This document shows, one piece after another, positions 1 through 8,791 of a stretch of DNA of 64,000 nt (its first letter is position 1; every line of letters starts with the position of its first letter). The position numbers and the translations under genes were made by a program. Below the pieces are notes generated by a model that searched no databases, was not told where the DNA came from, and worked only from the letters and a program-made list of their open reading frames with translations. This stretch comes from Snodgrassella alvi_G. GTDB lineage: Bacteria; Pseudomonadota; Gammaproteobacteria; Burkholderiales; Neisseriaceae. The DNA lies in assembly GCA_946478525.1 (NCBI GenBank), contig CAMLCH010000005.1:27389-91388 (forward strand), in the 5' to 3' direction.

Positions 1-95
1 CTAGCACCCAGACCAATGGAATCAGCTTGAGCCAGAATAGGGGCTAAGCAAACCGACAAACTCAGTAGCACAGATTTAAATATTTTTTCAGACAC
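1..95 (-). CDS. N-terminal part of a secreted protein, cut by window edge
   Basis: Reading the minus strand from a GTG at 95-93 gives 31 codons open to the window edge. The peptide starts VSEKIFKSVLLSLSVC and ends LAPILAQADSIGLGA: a short lysine-containing N-region, a hydrophobic core of about 15 residues and an A-Q-A motif, which together make a typical Sec signal peptide cleaved before DSIG. An in-frame TAA sits four codons upstream, so no longer start is possible. AAGAG, about 6 bases upstream, can serve as ribosome site. The mature part is too short to name a family. The gene is tail-to-tail with nothing in view and is likely transcribed away from lrp. Confidence 0.5.
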   Translation of the reverse strand, partial: MSEKIFKSVLLSLSVCLAPILAQADSIGLGA

Positions 96-306
96 TGAAA
101 ACTCTTATTAAAAGATTAATAGGCAAGGAAATGGAGAGCTTTATTGCTTAATTTCAATTGGTTAAAATATTATTCTAGCCAATTAGTCTGGTAATGTATA
201 TTAATTTTCGATCTGTGGCTAGATTTATGGCTGGTTTTAAATTTCTTAGCCATTGTAAATACTGTTTAGTTTCCTGCACTGGTGATGTATCAATGGCTTT
301 TCTTGC

Positions 307-768
307 TTAATCTAAATGCAGGATGTGATCTTCTTTCACTTCTTCCATGACTACATAGCTGCGACTTTCTGCTGCTGCCGGTAATTGTAATAATATATTA
401 CCAAGCATATTGCGATAGGCATGCATATTCGGTAAGCGTATTTTGATCAAGTAATCATACTCTCCTGAAATGAGGTGGCATTCCAGTATATGGGGAATCG
501 TGAGTACTTCACGACGGAAATCTTCAAATATATTGCCAGATTTGGAACGCAGTTTGATTTCAACAAATACCAGTAAGCTTTGATTGAGCGCGCGCGGATT
601 GAGTCGGGCATGATAGCCAGTGATGATATTTTCTCGCTCCAGTCGCCGAACCCGCTCGGTTACTGGGGTAGTGGATAGACCTACTGTATCAGCCAGCTCG
701 GTCATGGTAATACGAGCATTTTTTTGCAGAATAGAGAGTATTTTCATATCAATTTTATCAATATTCAT
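307..768 (-). CDS. lrp: Lrp/AsnC-family transcriptional regulator
   Basis: A 153-residue DNA-binding regulator of the feast/famine family, which usually forms octamers and senses amino acids. The N-terminal 60 residues hold the winged helix-turn-helix (KIDMKILSILQKNARITM, then the recognition helix around LSTTPVTERVRRLE). The C-terminal half is the RAM ligand-binding fold (HLISGEYDYLIKI is the usual core). Length is normal for the family. It is divergent from dadA, 161 bases away. In other bacteria Lrp-type proteins next to dadA and alr control D-alanine catabolism in response to alanine, so control of 930-3437 from the shared spacer is likely but inferred. The symbol is a family name; the protein could be a dedicated DadR/BkdR-type paralogue. 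Confidence 0.88.
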   Translation of the reverse strand: MNIDKIDMKILSILQKNARITMTELADTVGLSTTPVTERVRRLERENIITGYHARLNPRALNQSLLVFVEIKLRSKSGNIFEDFRREVLTIPHILECHLISGEYDYLIKIRLPNMHAYRNMLGNILLQLPAAAESRSYVVMEEVKEDHILHLD

Positions 769-929
769 GTTGCTTTGTTCCTTAATGTTAATTGAATTTA
801 ATAAAATACTATTTTTTTGGGTTTGATAAAAGTGAAATTCATTGTATATATTTGTTTAGACTAATAGTCATTACAAAGCTGATGTGTCTGTCAAAAATAA
901 GAAAATTTTATTGTTAAGGATTTAAGTCA

Positions 930-2186
930 ATGAAAGTGTTGGTAATGGGGGCAGGTATTATTGGGGTAAGTACTGCCTGGTATCTGGCTAAAGCCGGACA
1001 TGAAGTAACGGTACTGGAACGTGGCGAACAGGCAGCATTGGAAACGAGTTTTGCTAATGCCGGCCAGCTATCCTATGGATACTCTGCTCCGTGGGCTGCG
1101 CCGGGTGTGCCGATTAAGGCAATGAAATGGTTTTTTAAAAAGCATGCTCCGTTTATCTTTCGTCCAGATGGTAGTTTATTTCAGCTACAATGGCTTTGGC
1201 AGATGTACGCAAACTGTAATAAGCGTAGTTTTGCGGTTAATAAGGAGCGTATGGTGCGCATTGCTGAATATAGTCGTGCCATGCTTAAAGAGCTCGAAGC
1301 TGAAGAGAATATTCAGTTTGAAGGTCGGCAAAAGGGAATTTTGCAGATTTTTCGTACTGATGAAGAAATGGCTGAAGCTAAAGCTGACTTGGCGATTTTG
1401 CAGGAGTGGAATACCCCAGTACGGCTGTTAAATTCTGCTATGGATTGTGTTGAGTACGAACCGGCTTTAGCACATATGGCTGGAAAGTTAGCCGGAGGAT
1501 TGTATTTACCAGAAGATGGTACGGGTGATTGTCATTTATTCACAACAAAACTGGCTGAACGTTGTGCTGCTTTAGGTGTGAAGTTCCTGTATAAGCACCA
1601 TATCACGGAAATTCAGCAGGATAAATGTTTGATCAAAGAGGTAAAAGCCAATAATGAATGGTTTAGTGCCGACCATTATGTATGCGCTTTAGGCAGCTTT
1701 TCTCGTCCTGTGTTAAAACAATTGGGGATTCGGATTCCGGTATACCCAGTTAAAGGCTATTCTCTGACATTGCCAATAGCAGATGAAACGCTTGCACCTG
1801 TTTCAACTGTGATTGATGAAAAGCATAAAGTAGCAGTAACGCGTTTTGATCAGCGTATACGTGTGGCTGGAATGGCAGAATTATCTGGTTATCGGATTCA
1901 TTTACCCTTGCAACGTCAGGAAACACTGAAAATGGTCGTTAATGAATTGTTTCCGGCTAGTTATGATGATAATCAGGCTCAATTCTGGAGCGGGCTACGT
2001 CCTATGACGCCAGACGGTACACCGATTGTTGGTGGTAGTCGTTTTGCTAATTTATCTATCAATACCGGTCACGGTACTTTAGGCTGGACAATGGGGCTGG
2101 GCTGTGGACGAGTTATGGCTGATTTGATAAGTGGGATTAAACCTGAAATTGATTGCCAAGATTTATCGTTGGCGCGCTATATATGA
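930..2186 (+). CDS. dadA: D-amino acid dehydrogenase, FAD subunit
   Basis: A membrane-associated flavoprotein that oxidises D-alanine and other D-amino acids to 2-oxo acids and ammonia and passes electrons to quinone. Residues 2-32 form the FAD-binding beta-alpha-beta unit with GAGIIG at 7-12 and the acidic residue in VLERG. The C-terminal FAD motif (SGLRPMTPDGTPIVGG, then NTGHGTLGWTMG) is intact. At 418 residues it is close to the family's usual 410-435. AAGGAT, 12 bases upstream of the ATG, is the ribosome site. Alr follows, so together they form the classical route L-alanine to D-alanine to pyruvate. The divergent Lrp regulator is the probable controller. Confidence 0.93.
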   Translation: MKVLVMGAGIIGVSTAWYLAKAGHEVTVLERGEQAALETSFANAGQLSYGYSAPWAAPGVPIKAMKWFFKKHAPFIFRPDGSLFQLQWLWQMYANCNKRSFAVNKERMVRIAEYSRAMLKELEAEENIQFEGRQKGILQIFRTDEEMAEAKADLAILQEWNTPVRLLNSAMDCVEYEPALAHMAGKLAGGLYLPEDGTGDCHLFTTKLAERCAALGVKFLYKHHITEIQQDKCLIKEVKANNEWFSADHYVCALGSFSRPVLKQLGIRIPVYPVKGYSLTLPIADETLAPVSTVIDEKHKVAVTRFDQRIRVAGMAELSGYRIHLPLQRQETLKMVVNELFPASYDDNQAQFWSGLRPMTPDGTPIVGGSRFANLSINTGHGTLGWTMGLGCGRVMADLISGIKPEIDCQDLSLARYI

Positions 2187-2378
2187 TTTTTTTCTGTAAT
2201 AAAGAAGTTATTTATTTTTAGCAATGATGAAAAATATTTTCCCGCTTGGTTTAGGCATGAGTAGCAGTATAATGTGCACATGTTATATTCCATGTAAGTA
2301 AATCTGTTGATGTGGTTTACAGCAGGAATGGGATAACATGACTACAACTTGATATTTTTCTCAGCAAGGAGATTATTT

Positions 2379-3437
2379 ATGCGCCCATTGGTTGCGCAAA
2401 TTCGCTTAAATCATTTACGAGAGAATTTTCTGACATTAAAGCAAATGCATGGCAATGGCAGGATGTTGGCGGTGGTGAAAGCCAATGCTTACGGTCACGG
2501 TGCTATTAACTGTGCACGGGCATTAACAGATCTGGCGGATGGTTTTGCGGTTTCTTCGATTGATGAAGCGCTTGAGCTACGTGAGGCCGGAATTGATAAT
2601 CCAATTGTGATGTTGGAAGGTGTCTTCGCTGCTGAAGAGTATGAGTTAGTAGATCGTTACAATTTATGGCCAGTAGTAGGTAATCAATGGCAGCTGGAAG
2701 CGTTACTGGCTTTTGCATGGCAAAAACCTGTGAATGTATGGCTGAAAATGGATTCAGGTATGCACCGTACTGGTTTTTTTCCCCATGATTATGCACCTGT
2801 TTATCAGGCATTGGTGCAAAGTGATAAAGTGGCAGAAGTGGTGAAAATGACACATTTTGCCTGCGCTGATGAACCGATGAAAACGATGACTGCCGAACAA
2901 ATTAATACATTTGATCTGGCCTGTGCCAATTTAGCCGGTGAAGTGAGTCTGGCCAATTCTGCGGCAATGATGGCTTATCCACAAAGTCAGCGTGGCTGGG
3001 GCAGAGCAGGGCTGGCGTTATATGGGGTTTCGCCATTAGGTGGTACTGATAACCGTTTCAAACCGGTGATGCGACTGATTAGTAAAGTGTTTGGTGAACG
3101 AGTATTGCAGATGGGTGAGAGCATTGGTTATGGTGCCAGCTTTGTCACTACGCAGTCGACACGGGTAGGGCTGGTGGCCTGTGGATATGCTGATGGCTAT
3201 CCGCGGCGAGCCGCAACTGGGACACCAGTTGCTATAGATGGTATACGTAGTCGTATTCTGGGCAGGGTATCGATGGATATGCTTACTGTACAGCTGGCCG
3301 ACCATCAGCATGCTTTGGGTAGCGAGGTTGAGCTGTGGGGTGATGTGGTCAATGTCAATGAAGTAGCTACTTCAGCAGGCACCATTGCATATGAACTGCT
3401 GTGCAATGTTAAACGCGCTGAAATGGCATACGAATAA
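2379..3437 (+). CDS. alr: alanine racemase
   Basis: PLP-dependent racemase converting L- and D-alanine, supplying D-alanine for peptidoglycan and, next to dadA, feeding D-alanine oxidation. The start is set at ATG 2379 because AAGGAG lies at 2366-2371; a longer frame opening at TTG 2349 has no such signal. Residues 1-230 form the TIM barrel with the PLP lysine K34 in VVKANAYGHG, and the C-terminal beta domain holds the second catalytic residue Y250 in IGYGASF. The 352-residue length is usual. A hairpin with T-run follows at 3510-3548, closing the dadA-alr unit. About 190 bases separate it from dadA, so it may also have its own promoter. Confidence 0.94.
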   Translation: MRPLVAQIRLNHLRENFLTLKQMHGNGRMLAVVKANAYGHGAINCARALTDLADGFAVSSIDEALELREAGIDNPIVMLEGVFAAEEYELVDRYNLWPVVGNQWQLEALLAFAWQKPVNVWLKMDSGMHRTGFFPHDYAPVYQALVQSDKVAEVVKMTHFACADEPMKTMTAEQINTFDLACANLAGEVSLANSAAMMAYPQSQRGWGRAGLALYGVSPLGGTDNRFKPVMRLISKVFGERVLQMGESIGYGASFVTTQSTRVGLVACGYADGYPRRAATGTPVAIDGIRSRILGRVSMDMLTVQLADHQHALGSEVELWGDVVNVNEVATSAGTIAYELLCNVKRAEMAYE

Positions 3438-3509
3438 ATATTTCATTACATAATGATTTGCCGTTAAATATTTGGCAAGTAGTGTGATTTGGTTTATAAA
3501 GATGAATAT

Positions 3510-3548
3510 GCTATCAGGCAGCCTTTAAAGCTGCCTGAAGCTATTTTT
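3510..3548 (+). terminator. alr terminator built of two DUS-like 12-mers
   Basis: The stem TCAGGCAGC (3514-3522) pairs with GCTGCCTGA (3530-3538) around the loop CTTTAAA, extended by GCT/AGC with one bulged A, and is followed by CTATTTTT. Each arm read outward is one base away from AGGCTGCCTGAA, a DNA-uptake sequence dialect that I recall from the Neisseriaceae (Simonsiella type): AAGCTGCCTGAA at 3528-3539 on plus, AGGCTGCCTGAT at 3513-3524 on minus. In Neisseria, inverted DUS pairs commonly act as terminators. Confidence 0.7.
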
Positions 3549-3555
3549 AGGGTAA

Positions 3556-4701
3556 ATGATGACAGAAACGGAAACTTTAACACTGGCTATGGCACTGATC
3601 GCCCAGCCTTCGGTAACGCCAGGTGATCATGGGTGTCAGCCATTGCTAATCAGCAGATTAGCTGCAATGGGTTTTCAAATTGAAACCTTGCGTTTTGGTG
3701 AAACGGATAATTTTTATGCTGTGTATGGACAGCATGGACCTTTACTTTGTTTTGCTGGGCATACCGATGTGGTACCGGCCGGAGATGAAAGTAGCTGGAC
3801 TTCTCCTCCATTTGTGCCAACACAACGAAATGGTTATCTATATGGTCGTGGTGCGGCAGATATGAAAAGCAGTATTGCCGCTTTTGTCACCGCCTGTGAA
3901 CGTTTATTGGCTGTACAACCGGATTTGCCTATAAGACTGGCATTTTTGATTACCTCTGATGAGGAAGGTGATGGATTTGATGGTACTAAGCGTGTAGTAG
4001 AAACCTTGCGGCACAGAGGTGAACATATTGATTATTGTATTGTGGGCGAACCTACGGCTGTCACTAAAGTAGGAGATATGATCAAGAATGGTCGTCGTGG
4101 TTCTTTGTCCGGCACTCTGGTCATACATGGTAAACAAGGTCATGTTGCTTATCCTCATTTAGCGAGTAATCCGGTGCATTTGGCTGCTGCGGCACTGGCT
4201 GAATTGGTAAACACACACTGGGATGATGGTAATAGTTATTTTCCACCAACAGGATTTCAAATCTCAAATATTCATGCCGGAACCGGTGCCGGCAATGTGA
4301 TTCCTGCGGACTTGACGGTGCAGTTTAATTTTCGTTTTTCTACAGAATCCACTGCTGAAAGTTTACAACAACGGGTAGAGGCAATATTAGATCAATATGA
4401 ACTAAATTACGATTTACAGTGGTCGCTTTCCGGTGAACCTTTTCTCACAACCGCCGGAAAACTGACTGATGCAGCTCAGGCAGCTATTCTGTCAGTATGT
4501 GGCATAAGTACAGAGTTATCTACGACAGGTGGAACTTCTGATGGACGTTTTATCAAGGCGATCGCCACTGAATTGATTGAACTGGGGCCAGTCAATGCCA
4601 CCATTCATCAAATTGATGAATGTGTAAATGTGACAGATATAGCACAATTATCGGCTATTTATGAGAAGATGATTAAAATACTGGCACAATCGCAAGTCTG
4701 A
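3556..4701 (+). CDS. dapE: succinyl-diaminopimelate desuccinylase
   Basis: Zinc-dependent hydrolase that releases succinate from N-succinyl-LL-2,6-diaminopimelate in lysine and peptidoglycan precursor synthesis. The M20 peptidase motifs are in order: CFAGHTDVVPAGD with metal ligand H69, YGRGAADMKSS with bridging D102, and TSDEEGDG with catalytic and metal glutamates at 136-137. The dimerisation domain spans roughly residues 180-290, and the final metal histidine is in the NATIHQIDE segment. At 381 residues it is the usual size. Two ATGs are adjacent (3556 and 3559); either may start. It lies just after the alr terminator and so is transcribed separately from alr. Confidence 0.94.
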   Translation: MMTETETLTLAMALIAQPSVTPGDHGCQPLLISRLAAMGFQIETLRFGETDNFYAVYGQHGPLLCFAGHTDVVPAGDESSWTSPPFVPTQRNGYLYGRGAADMKSSIAAFVTACERLLAVQPDLPIRLAFLITSDEEGDGFDGTKRVVETLRHRGEHIDYCIVGEPTAVTKVGDMIKNGRRGSLSGTLVIHGKQGHVAYPHLASNPVHLAAAALAELVNTHWDDGNSYFPPTGFQISNIHAGTGAGNVIPADLTVQFNFRFSTESTAESLQQRVEAILDQYELNYDLQWSLSGEPFLTTAGKLTDAAQAAILSVCGISTELSTTGGTSDGRFIKAIATELIELGPVNATIHQIDECVNVTDIAQLSAIYEKMIKILAQSQV

Positions 4702-4867
4702 TATTGTCACTAATTGCTCCAAAATCAGATTTATGCAGGATAGATTTTTACCATGCTGGTATTTGCTGGCACAAATCAGGATATTGCTGTCACTGACAGC
4801 CTGTTAACACGCTGGCAGGTGTTTTATTGGCTTGCTAAACCATTTTAGATATAAGTTGGTGTGAATT

Positions 4868-6091
4868 ATGGTTGATCAATCATCGCGACCTTTATCGATT
4901 AATCCGCGCAAATTGGCCTTATTATTATCAATAATGGTGGCCATTATGCCTTTTTCTACCGATATTTATTTGTCTTCTGTGCCGCAGATGGCTGTTTCTC
5001 TGCATGCAGATATTCATTTAATTGAGCAAAGTTTGTCCAGTTTTATGTTCGGTGTGGCTCTGGGACAGTTAATGGGTGGGTCGCTGTCAGATATTAAAGG
5101 GCGAAAAATTATCGCCTTAATCGGCCTGAGTGTTTATTTACTGTCTTCTATTGCTATTATTTTTGTGGACTCGGCCCAAGAGCTGTTATTCTGGCGGTGG
5201 ATACAGGCCATGGGCGGTGGTATGGCAACCGTGACCGTTGGCGCGACCGTTCGTGATTTTTTTCATGGTAATGCCGCAGCCAGAATGTTTGCTACAATTG
5301 GCATAATTACTTTAGTGGCGCCTTTGGGTGCACCTATGCTTGGTACTGCATTGGCAGCTCTGGGTGGCTGGCGCAGTATCTTTGTTTTTCTGGTGTTTTA
5401 TGCACTGGTGGTCATGATGTGTATCTGGCAATTTATGCCGCGTGCCAATATGCAAGTACAGCCATTAGATAGTCGTGTTTTTGGTAAAATTAAACAGAAT
5501 TTTGTCTTGGTTTTTCGGGAACGCGAGTCTCTGGGGTTCATGTTTTTTCAAACTGCCGGCTTTGCGGCGATGTTTGTTTTTCTGACCGAGTCTTCGTTTG
5601 TCTATATGAATTTGTATGGCTTAAGTTCTCATCAGTATTCGTGGGCGTTCGGGGCCAATGTGATTACCATGATGATGTTTAACCGCATAACAGCTTATCG
5701 TTTGCGTACTACACCAGCTAAAAATATATTACTCAGTGGTGTCGTGCTGCAATTATTTTGTAATATTTTGTTGACTATTGTCGTTTGGGGATTAGATAAG
5801 CCACCATTCTTTTTGTTACTGCTGTTAATCATGTTTTCAATTGGTTCACAAGGCTTGGTTGGTTCCAATACACAGGCTTGTTTTATGAGTTACTTCCGCG
5901 AAGTGGCTGGTAGTGCCAATGCGGTACTCGGTACCATGCAATTTTTGATTGCCGCTACGGTTGGCTGGCTTACTACTTTGTTACACAATGGTACTATGCG
6001 TGTTATGCCAACCATGATGCTGATTTCAACCAGTTTAGGTGCCGTATTGCTATGGGCATTTTCCCGTAGTGCTTGGCATAAACACCGATAA
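4868..6091 (+). CDS. MFS multidrug efflux transporter, Bcr/CflA type
   Basis: A 407-residue inner-membrane proton antiporter with about 12 hydrophobic segments. The DHA1 signature between helices 2 and 3 is seen as GGSLSDIKGRKIIALIG, and PFSTDIYLSSVPQMA in helix 1 is typical of the Bcr/CflA subfamily (drug, chloramphenicol or sulfonamide export). The substrate cannot be read from sequence. It starts 166 bases after dapE with GGTGTGAATT before the ATG, a weak ribosome site. A strong hairpin terminator follows at 6100-6134, so it is a single-gene unit or the end of a dapE transcript. The family call is firm; the specific symbol (bcr or another) is not. Confidence 0.85.
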   Translation: MVDQSSRPLSINPRKLALLLSIMVAIMPFSTDIYLSSVPQMAVSLHADIHLIEQSLSSFMFGVALGQLMGGSLSDIKGRKIIALIGLSVYLLSSIAIIFVDSAQELLFWRWIQAMGGGMATVTVGATVRDFFHGNAAARMFATIGIITLVAPLGAPMLGTALAALGGWRSIFVFLVFYALVVMMCIWQFMPRANMQVQPLDSRVFGKIKQNFVLVFRERESLGFMFFQTAGFAAMFVFLTESSFVYMNLYGLSSHQYSWAFGANVITMMMFNRITAYRLRTTPAKNILLSGVVLQLFCNILLTIVVWGLDKPPFFLLLLLIMFSIGSQGLVGSNTQACFMSYFREVAGSANAVLGTMQFLIAATVGWLTTLLHNGTMRVMPTMMLISTSLGAVLLWAFSRSAWHKHR

Positions 6092-6099
6092 TCAATGGC

Positions 6100-6134
6100 A
6101 GCAGTCTGTAAATTCGTTTCAGGCTGCTTTTTTT
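6100..6134 (+). terminator. terminator after the MFS gene
   Basis: AGCAGTCTG (6100-6108) pairs with CAGGCTGCT (6120-6128, one G-T pair), followed by seven T. The right arm on the minus strand reads AAGCAGCCTGAA, again close to a Neisseriaceae uptake-sequence dialect. Confidence 0.75.
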
Positions 6135-6168
6135 GTGCCAGTTATAATTATTAACGCTACTATTTATT

Positions 6169-7245
6169 ATGTCTGATAACGAAAAACTAAAACCACACCG
6201 TGATGCCATAGATCACATTGATAGTGAAATTTTACGCTTACTTAACCAGCGTGCTACTCATGCTCAGGCAATTGGGCACATAAAGGGAGATCAGGTTATT
6301 TATCGACCTGAACGGGAAGCAGTCGTATTGCGTCGAGTGCAGAAGTTAAATCCCGGACCATTATCCAATCTGGCCATTGCGCGGTTGCAGCGAGCAATCA
6401 TGAGCGAATGTTTGGCTTTAGAACGTCCTTTAACCATTGCCTATCTGGGACCGAAAGGTACATTTACTGAGCAAGCGGCACTGAAACATTTTGGTCAGGC
6501 AGTACAAACACAGCCTTGTTCATCAATTGATGAAGCATTTCGACTGGTTGAAGCCAATCAAGCCGATTATGTAATTACACCAATAGAAAATTCCACCGAA
6601 GGTTCTATCGGGCGCAGTCTAGATTTGTTGGTTAAAACACCCTTAAAAGCGTGTGGAGAGGTGATATTACGCATCCATCACCACTTATTGCGCAAAAACA
6701 ATGAACAGCAGGGCTTTGATAAAGTGTATGCGCATGCTCAGGCATTAGCGCAATGTCGTAACTGGCTGGATAAAAATTTGCCGGCCGGTGTAGCCCGCAT
6801 TGCGGTGGCCAGTAATGCCGAAGCAGCGCGTATGGCTGCGCAGGAGAGCAGTGCGGTAGCTATTGCCTCATTGATGGCTGCTGAATACTATCAATTGTGT
6901 GCGCTGGCTAATAATATTGAAGATGAACCAAATAATACCACTCGCTTTTTGGTCTTAGGGCATAATGATACTAACTCTAGTGGTAGAGATAAAACGTCAC
7001 TTATCGTGGCTGCACCTAATCAGGCTGGTGCCGTTCATGGCTTACTGCAACCATTTGCTGATCATGGCGTTTCCATGACCAAACTAGAAAGCAGACCCAG
7101 TCGTGGTGGATTATGGGAATATGTGTTTTTTATTGATATAGAGGGGCATCAGCAGGATCAGAAGATCTATGCGGCACTAGCTGAATTGCAACAGCGCTCT
7201 GCGTTCGTCAAAGTGATTGGCTCCTATCCAGTTGCAGTTATCTAA
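6169..7245 (+). CDS. pheA: bifunctional chorismate mutase / prephenate dehydratase
   Basis: P-protein of phenylalanine synthesis: chorismate to prephenate to phenylpyruvate. Residues 1-95 are an AroQ-type chorismate mutase (HRDAIDHIDSEILRLLNQRA). Residues about 90-270 are prephenate dehydratase, with YLGPKGTFTEQAA, the NSTEGSIGRSLDLL motif and the T-R-F in NNTTRFLVLG. The C-terminal 85 residues form the ACT domain, including ESRPSRGGLWEYVFFID, which binds phenylalanine for feedback control. At 358 residues it is close to the usual 360. No leader peptide or attenuator was seen in the 77 bases upstream. Confidence 0.94.
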   Translation: MSDNEKLKPHRDAIDHIDSEILRLLNQRATHAQAIGHIKGDQVIYRPEREAVVLRRVQKLNPGPLSNLAIARLQRAIMSECLALERPLTIAYLGPKGTFTEQAALKHFGQAVQTQPCSSIDEAFRLVEANQADYVITPIENSTEGSIGRSLDLLVKTPLKACGEVILRIHHHLLRKNNEQQGFDKVYAHAQALAQCRNWLDKNLPAGVARIAVASNAEAARMAAQESSAVAIASLMAAEYYQLCALANNIEDEPNNTTRFLVLGHNDTNSSGRDKTSLIVAAPNQAGAVHGLLQPFADHGVSMTKLESRPSRGGLWEYVFFIDIEGHQQDQKIYAALAELQQRSAFVKVIGSYPVAVI

Positions 7246-7363
7246 TTGAATATCTGCACTAGTATTGAAAGATTAAATTAGTCTAAATTGATATTTTAGT
7301 TGGGATAATAAAAAATAATTGATTGCTTGAGCGATGGTAATCTGAAAATAAATGGAAAGAAAT

Positions 7364-7969
7364 ATGAAAAGTATAGTTGTTTATTGTGGTTCTAATTTGG
7401 GTACAAATAAAGCCTATTTTGATGCTGCCCAAAACTTGGGGAAAGTGCTAGCCGAACAGGGATGTCGATTGGTTTATGGTGGTGGCAATATCGGATTAAT
7501 GGGTACCATTGCTTCGTCAGTTTTGGAAAACGGTGGTGAAGTTATTGGCGTGATTCCAACTTTTCTGAAAAAAAAGGAAGGAGCTCATTTGGGGCTGAAT
7601 AAGCTGTATGAAACCGCCAATATGACTGATCGTAAAAATAAAATGATAGAACTGGCCGAAGGATTTATAGCAATGCCGGGTGGCTTGGGTACTTATGAAG
7701 AACTTTTTGAAGTTTTATCACAGGCACAATTGAAACTACATCCGTATCCGATCGGTATTTTAAACGTTGCAGGTTTTTTTGATCCTTTGTTACAAATGTT
7801 ACAAAATACTGCTGATGCTGGTTTTATGCCACAGCAAAATATGGATTTGTTGTGTGTGGCTGATGATGCGGAAAATCTGCTGGAACAAATGCGACATTGG
7901 CAACCGCATGATGCTGTGAAATGGGTATTGCCAGAATGGGCTAAAGCAGAAAAACAAACATTAAGTTGA
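7364..7969 (+). CDS. LOG-family phosphoribohydrolase (TIGR00730 type)
   Basis: A 201-residue Rossmann-fold protein of the lonely-guy family, whose characterised members cut ribose-5-phosphate from cytokinin nucleotides or AMP. The signature PGGLGTYEE at residues 105-113 and the upstream MTDRKNKM are intact. ATG 7364 is chosen over ATG 7352 because GGAAAG (7354-7359) sits at the right distance in front of it. In bacteria without plant hosts the physiological substrate is unknown and may be AMP or other 5'-mononucleotides. It stands alone between two non-coding stretches. Confidence 0.83.
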   Translation: MKSIVVYCGSNLGTNKAYFDAAQNLGKVLAEQGCRLVYGGGNIGLMGTIASSVLENGGEVIGVIPTFLKKKEGAHLGLNKLYETANMTDRKNKMIELAEGFIAMPGGLGTYEELFEVLSQAQLKLHPYPIGILNVAGFFDPLLQMLQNTADAGFMPQQNMDLLCVADDAENLLEQMRHWQPHDAVKWVLPEWAKAEKQTLS

Positions 7970-8791
7970 TTTAAAACTGCTGGTATCTACAATTGTTCCA
8001 TAATATCTGATCAATTTAGAAAAGTTGTTTTTTGATAAAAATGATAATGGTATTTTTCGGAAGTTTAATTTTCTATTTTTATTAGTTGTAGAACTTCTAA
8101 GATCAAAATATCATTATCAAATATTTTAAATTATGAAATATAGATAATTAAATCAATGGATATACCTTTAATTAAACTTGGAGATAAAAATATTTTTGTC
8201 GATATAGACTATTAATTTTGGGTTATTTATCAATATAGTGGATTTGTATAAGAACTAGCAAACTGATTTAGTAATAAATTTAAAAATCATCAATAACAAA
8301 CTATCACTAGTCTTTTACGGTAATGTGGTTTTTAAAAAAAATTTAGCTAAAAGGGGGACAAACTCCATAAATGAGCATTTTGCCAGTGTAATAATTTCTT
8401 TTTCTATAAAATTATCAATATCTTAAGCAAGTTTCCGTTATGGATGAAAATAATCTTTATCACGGAAATTAAATTTTGCAGAGCAGATAAAATCTTTAAA
8501 AGCAATTTAACCCATGGACAAGCGGTAAGTATCCTTAATAGCAGCGATTATTAAATTATTACAATAAAAGTAGATGTTATATATCACAAATTAAGAAAAT
8601 ATAAAGTAATCAGCAATCATTATGGATAGATCTACATGAGAAATAAAAAAGATTATCTTGTTTGTGTATGCAACGTAAGCATACTAGTCAGAAAATGTGA
8701 TTTGTTATAGCGCTTAGTTCTATGATAGCTATGGAGAGAAAAACGTCTCTGTTATAATTTCCCTATTTTATTAATATAACGATACAAAATC
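7970..8791. other. AT-rich spacer of 0.8 kb with metG promoter
   Basis: No open frame or protein remnant could be recognised on either strand. The last 90 bases hold a small inverted repeat, AGAGA/TCTCT, and a TATAAT box at 8753-8758, 34 bases before metG. No good -35 box accompanies it. Confidence 0.5.

Noticed and set aside
2349..2378. Ten-codon extension of alr from TTG 2349
   Set aside because: AAGGAG at 2366-2371 fits ATG 2379, and the extension has no counterpart in the family.
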